Assembly: GCA_016927755.1 (NCBI GenBank)
Contig: JAFGLZ010000198.1
Location: forward strand, 61,021 to 125,020
Direction of reading: 5' to 3'
Source: Phycisphaerae bacterium
GTDB lineage: Bacteria > Planctomycetota > Phycisphaerae > UBA1845 > JAFGLZ01
DNA length: 64,000 bases
This document shows, piece by piece, positions 60,690 to 64,000 of this stretch; within the stretch, counting starts at the first letter, position 1, and every line of letters begins with the position of its first letter. The position numbers and the translations under genes were made by a program. The notes beneath the pieces were generated by a model, which saw only the letters and a list, made by a program, of their open reading frames with translations, was not told the origin of the DNA and made no database searches.

Positions 60690-62567
60690 TCACAGGAAGT
60701 AGCGCTCGGCCTTGACCTTCTCCTCGTAGTCGGTCCGGGCCTTTCGGACGGTCTCCATGCCGGAGACCTCGGCCACGGGGACGTCCCACCACGATTCGTA
60801 GCCGGGGACGTATTCGTCTCGAGCCACCTCGACGACGATCACCGTCGTTCGATCGGTCGTCTTGGCCTCCTCCAGCGCATCCGACAGGGACGCTCGATCG
60901 CTTGCCTTGATGACGTGCGCGCCGAGGCTGGCGGCGTTGGCGGCGAAGTCGATGGGCAGGAAGTCGCCCGTGTCGATCGTGCCCTTATCGTCGCGGTAGC
61001 GGAAGTCGTTGCCGAAGCCGCGACTGCCGCAGCTACGGGCCAGGCCGCGGATGCAGGCAAAGCCGTGGTTGTCCAACAGAACGACGATGAGCTTCCGCCG
61101 CTCCTGGACGGACGTGACGATCTCGTTGCTCATCATGAGATACGAGCCGTCGCCGATCATGACGTAGACCTCTCGCGACGGGTCGGCCATCTTCACGCCA
61201 AGCGCGCCGGCGACCTCGTAGCCCATCGTCGAGTAGCCGTACTCCATGTGATAGCTCCTGGGCGTGGCGGCTCGCCAGAGCTTGTGCATGTCGCCGGGCA
61301 GACCGCCGGCCGCGCAGACGACCGTGTCGCTCTCGCCCATGAAGCCGCTCACGATGCCGATGACTTCGCCCTGGCTGATCCGCGGCTTGGCGTTCAGGTT
61401 GAAGAGCCGATCGACCTCCTTGTCCCAGGCGGCGCGGAGGTCGGCCACCTGCTTCTTGTGGGCGTCGCCTACGGTGTGGTGCATCTCCTGGGCCGCATGT
61501 AGCAGCTTGCCCAGCGACGTTCTGGCGTCGCCGATGACGGGCAGCGCCGAGTGCTTGTGGGCGTCGAACGACGAGACGTTGAGGCCGATGAAGCGGACGT
61601 TGGGGTTCTGGAACTGCGTCTTCGAGGCGGTGGTGAAGTCGCTCAGCCGGGTGCCGACGCAGATGACCAGGTCCGCCTCTCGGGCCAGGACGTTCGCCGC
61701 GGAGGTGCCCGTTACGCCGATGGCCCCGACATTGCAGGGATGATCGAACGGCAGGGCGCCCTTGCCGGCCTGTGTCTCGCAGGATGGGATGCCGGTGGCC
61801 TCACAGAAGGCGGCCAGGGCCTCGCTCGCCTCGGAGTAGATCACCCCCCCACCGGCGATGATGAGCGGTCGCTTGCTCTGGCGGACCCAGTCGACGGCCC
61901 GCTCGATTGACTCGCGGTCGGGCTCCTGCCTGGGAATACGCCAGACGCGCTTGGCGAAGAACTCGATGGGGTAATCGAAGGCCTCGGCCTGGACGTCCTG
62001 CGGCAGCGCGATCGTCACGGCGCCGGTCTCGGCGGGGCTGGTGAGCACGCGTATCGCCTCGGGCAGGGCAGTGAGGATCTGCTCGGGGCGGTTGATCCGA
62101 TCCCAGTACTTGCTGACGGGACGGAAGCAGTCGTTGACGGACGTGTCCTGGCTGTGCGGCGACTCGAGCTGCTGCAGGACCGGCCCGACCATCCGCTTGG
62201 CGAAGATGTCGCCCGGTAGCAGGAGGACGGGGATGCGATTGACGGTCGCGGCGGCGGCGCCGGTGACCATGTTGGTCGCGCCGGGGCCGATCGACGTCAG
62301 GCAGGCGAAGATCCGCAGCCGATTGCTCTGCTTGGCGAAGGCGGTGGCGGCGTGGACCATCGCCTGCTCGTTTCGCCCCTGGTAGTATCGCAGCCCGTCC
62401 TTGCCGTATTCCTCGAGCGCCTGGCCCACGCCGGCAACGCAGCCGTGGCCGAAGATGCCGAAGACGCCCTCGACAAAGCGGTGCTCGTGTCCGTCGCGCT
62501 CGACGTACTGGTTCTTGAGAAACTCCACGATCGCCTGGCCCATCGTCAACCGTCGCGTTGTCATCAT
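60690..62567 (-). CDS. iolD: 3D-(3,5/4)-trihydroxycyclohexane-1,2-dione hydrolase
   Basis: The 625-residue ThDP-dependent enzyme opens the cyclohexane ring in myo-inositol catabolism. Its layout is the ThDP family one: FGIFGHGCVAGVGQALEE, the catalytic Glu region YYQGRNEQAMVHAATAFAKQ, and GDGSYLMMSNEI ... NHGFACI as the ThDP/metal motif. Length and motifs match IolD. It is the first gene of the operon. AAGGA lies 4 nt before the first of two tandem ATGs. Confidence 0.92.
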   Translation of the reverse strand: MMTTRRLTMGQAIVEFLKNQYVERDGHEHRFVEGVFGIFGHGCVAGVGQALEEYGKDGLRYYQGRNEQAMVHAATAFAKQSNRLRIFACLTSIGPGATNMVTGAAAATVNRIPVLLLPGDIFAKRMVGPVLQQLESPHSQDTSVNDCFRPVSKYWDRINRPEQILTALPEAIRVLTSPAETGAVTIALPQDVQAEAFDYPIEFFAKRVWRIPRQEPDRESIERAVDWVRQSKRPLIIAGGGVIYSEASEALAAFCEATGIPSCETQAGKGALPFDHPCNVGAIGVTGTSAANVLAREADLVICVGTRLSDFTTASKTQFQNPNVRFIGLNVSSFDAHKHSALPVIGDARTSLGKLLHAAQEMHHTVGDAHKKQVADLRAAWDKEVDRLFNLNAKPRISQGEVIGIVSGFMGESDTVVCAAGGLPGDMHKLWRAATPRSYHMEYGYSTMGYEVAGALGVKMADPSREVYVMIGDGSYLMMSNEIVTSVQERRKLIVVLLDNHGFACIRGLARSCGSRGFGNDFRYRDDKGTIDTGDFLPIDFAANAASLGAHVIKASDRASLSDALEEAKTTDRTTVIVVEVARDEYVPGYESWWDVPVAEVSGMETVRKARTDYEEKVKAERYFL

Positions 62568-62603
62568 CGATTCCTTTCAGGCTTGTCCGGATTTTGTCCG
62601 CAT

Positions 62604-62633
62604 AGTATCGAACGCACGGCGCAGTGCGGTCAA
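62604..62633 (-). promoter_or_regulatory. Sigma-70-type promoter candidate for the iol operon
   Basis: On the minus strand TTGACC (5 of 6 to consensus) and GATACT (4 of 6) are spaced 18 nt apart. The -10 ends 37 nt upstream of the iolD ATG. CGGACAA occurs twice (62583-62600) just downstream, which could be a regulator site. Confidence 0.45.
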
Positions 62634-62749
62634 GCGGGAAACGCTTTGAGGAAGGATATGGAGGTCGAACGCAAGGAGTCCACATTGACCGTCGCTGCGC
62701 CACTTGGGACACTGACCGCCGTTTCGTTGAACGTCCGGAACTGTCATCG

Positions 62750-64000
62750 ATGGTCGGTCGCGGAATCAAGGTAGGACTGGCAGGGGTGATCGTCGCCGCG
62801 GTGGCGTGGTGGCTATTCGCCGACACGCTGCGCTATCACTTCCCGGACCGCTTCACGGAACCGGTCGTCCGTTTCGCGCATTGGGGTGACTTCGCGGAAT
62901 ACCGCGTCTGGCAGGAGGTCATCGGCGAGTTCCACAAGGCATACCCGGACATTCGCGTCCGGCAGGAGTACATCGTCGGGTTCCGGTACGAGACGAAGAT
63001 CCAGCAGCAAATCGTCTCGGGCGACGCGCCGGACGTGATGATGTTCCAGGACGAGCCGTTCCCGACATTCGCGCCTCGGGGCTTCGCGGACTTGAGCGAG
63101 CTGGTGGCGGCTTCGGATCCGCCGATCGACCTGAAGCGCGAGTATTTCGACACGGCGGTCGAATCGTTTCTGATCGACGGCAAGCCGTACGGCATCCCTC
63201 TGTGCGGCGGCAACGTGCTCATCATCTGGAACAAGCGGTGCTTCGCCCGCGCCGACAAGGCTCGCGGCCGGAGGATTCGCCGACCGCATGACAATTGGAC
63301 GATGGACGAGTTCCTGGAGACCGCCCGGGACCTGACGATCGACGAGGACGGCGACGGGCGGATAGACCAGTTCGGCTTCATGCTGCCGACGTGGGTGTAT
63401 TACCTGCCGTTCATCTGGAGTCACGAGGCGAGGATCCTAGACGAGACGCGGACGCAGTGGCGACTCGTCGGGCCCGAGGCGGTGAGCGTGTTCGAGCTCT
63501 ATCGGCGGATGCGTTGGGAAGATCGCGTGTGCCCGACGCCAATCGAGCAGAGCGAGATGCTGACGGACACGGCCTTCTTCACGGGGCGGATCGCGATGTG
63601 CGTCAACGGACCGTGGCTGCTGCCGTTTCTGAACGAGACGTCGCTGGGGCCGCGGGAGGGCAAGCCGCCTGAATACGGCATCACGCACATTCCGTTCGGG
63701 CCGACGGGCAAGCGATACACGCGGGTCACGTGGGACGGGCTGTGCATGTTCAAGGATCTCACGCGCGAGCGGAAGGAGTGTGCCTGGAAGTTCATCCGTT
63801 TCGTCTGCGGGAAGCCCGGACAGGACATCGTCGCGCGATCCCAACAGTCGGTGCCGGCGCTAAAGGCATCAGCCGAGGCGTTCAAGCGGTTCGATACGGG
63901 CTGCGGCTCGCACAAGTTCGTCGAGGCGTTCTCGTACAGCCGGCTGCAGCCGATCACGCGGAACTGGTATCCGATGGACCGCATCATCTACGACCAGGTC
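62750..64000 (+). CDS. Sugar ABC transporter substrate-binding protein (family 1), incomplete
   Basis: The frame from ATG 62750 is open for 417 codons to the right edge, so the C terminus is missing. It starts with an uncleaved-looking or lipoprotein-like hydrophobic stretch (VGLAGVIVAAVAWWLF). The body matches MalE/family-1 binding proteins: FHKAYPDIRVRQEYI, QIVSGDAPDVMMFQDE, FTGRIAMCVNGPWLL and ECAWKFIRFVCGKPGQ. It is divergent from iolD and may deliver inositol or a related sugar. The ribosome site is weak. Confidence 0.82.
   Translation, partial: MVGRGIKVGLAGVIVAAVAWWLFADTLRYHFPDRFTEPVVRFAHWGDFAEYRVWQEVIGEFHKAYPDIRVRQEYIVGFRYETKIQQQIVSGDAPDVMMFQDEPFPTFAPRGFADLSELVAASDPPIDLKREYFDTAVESFLIDGKPYGIPLCGGNVLIIWNKRCFARADKARGRRIRRPHDNWTMDEFLETARDLTIDEDGDGRIDQFGFMLPTWVYYLPFIWSHEARILDETRTQWRLVGPEAVSVFELYRRMRWEDRVCPTPIEQSEMLTDTAFFTGRIAMCVNGPWLLPFLNETSLGPREGKPPEYGITHIPFGPTGKRYTRVTWDGLCMFKDLTRERKECAWKFIRFVCGKPGQDIVARSQQSVPALKASAEAFKRFDTGCGSHKFVEAFSYSRLQPITRNWYPMDRIIYDQV

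Noticed and set aside
1..64000. CRISPR arrays, tRNA, rRNA and transposases.
   Set aside because: None was visible on either strand. The negative result relies on reading by eye, so a small RNA gene could be missed.

Overview
The window is high-GC, gene-dense bacterial DNA that most resembles a member of the Planctomycetota, probably Phycisphaerae-like. The lineage is an inference. It rests on Tat-exported Gfo/Idh/MocA oxidoreductases, GFTLIELLVV-type prepilins, a DUF4159 protein beside a MoxR ATPase, zinc-ribbon membrane proteins, TMTC/DUF2723-type membrane glycosyltransferase candidates, sugar isomerases, and a secreted clan GH-A glycoside hydrolase. I saw no rRNA, tRNA, CRISPR array or intact transposase.

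Layout. 1-8.6 kb: an incomplete secreted glycoside hydrolase (its 3' end lies before base 1), a cupin, a chlorophyllase-like hydrolase, a Tat-exported M14 carboxypeptidase, a secreted TPR-like protein and a zinc-ribbon membrane protein. 8.8-19.7 kb: a rhamnose/lactate block on the minus strand: RhaI-type L-rhamnose isomerase, an FGGY kinase (probably rhamnulokinase), a small membrane protein, LutA, two paralogous zinc-ribbon membrane proteins, and a LutB-LutC fusion. The expected route is L-rhamnose to L-rhamnulose to its 1-phosphate, then lactaldehyde to lactate to pyruvate. The aldolase and lactaldehyde dehydrogenase are not in the window. 16-25 kb: interleaved GT-C-type membrane proteins (TMTC-like with TPRs, DUF2723, two ArnT/PMT-like), plausibly for surface glycosylation. 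25-36.4 kb: two Gfo/Idh/MocA oxidoreductases, infA, a tyrS operon with two unknown proteins, a K+ channel/CPA1 antiporter pair, a membrane-inserted metallophosphoesterase, and a three-gene metal ABC importer.

36.5-48.6 kb: a prepilin and a surface protein with a C-terminal sorting-like tail, a sugar isomerase/epimerase coupled to a TauE/SafE exporter, a giant MscK-like mechanosensitive channel, an exported peptide plus lipoprotein pair, and a UroD-family/AGE-epimerase pair. 48.8-57.1 kb: an orphan FlgM, a tandem DUF4159 protein, a toxin-antitoxin-like pair whose first gene is frameshifted at a G7 run, MoxR, a large exported protein that may be a polysaccharide lyase, a decayed prepilin pseudogene, and a single-gene OLD/PARIS-like AAA-TOPRIM candidate defence protein. 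57.1-62.6 kb: an inositol catabolism operon (iolD, methyltransferase, iolB, iolC, SDR). It is divergent from an incomplete sugar-ABC binding protein that runs off the right edge.

Most genes look like heterotrophic carbohydrate catabolism and cell-surface functions. The less ordinary items are the LutB-LutC fusion with embedded membrane paralogs, the methyltransferase inside the iol operon, the frameshifted toxin-like gene, the AAA-TOPRIM protein, and several perfect operator-like palindromes. I found no clearly new multi-gene system.
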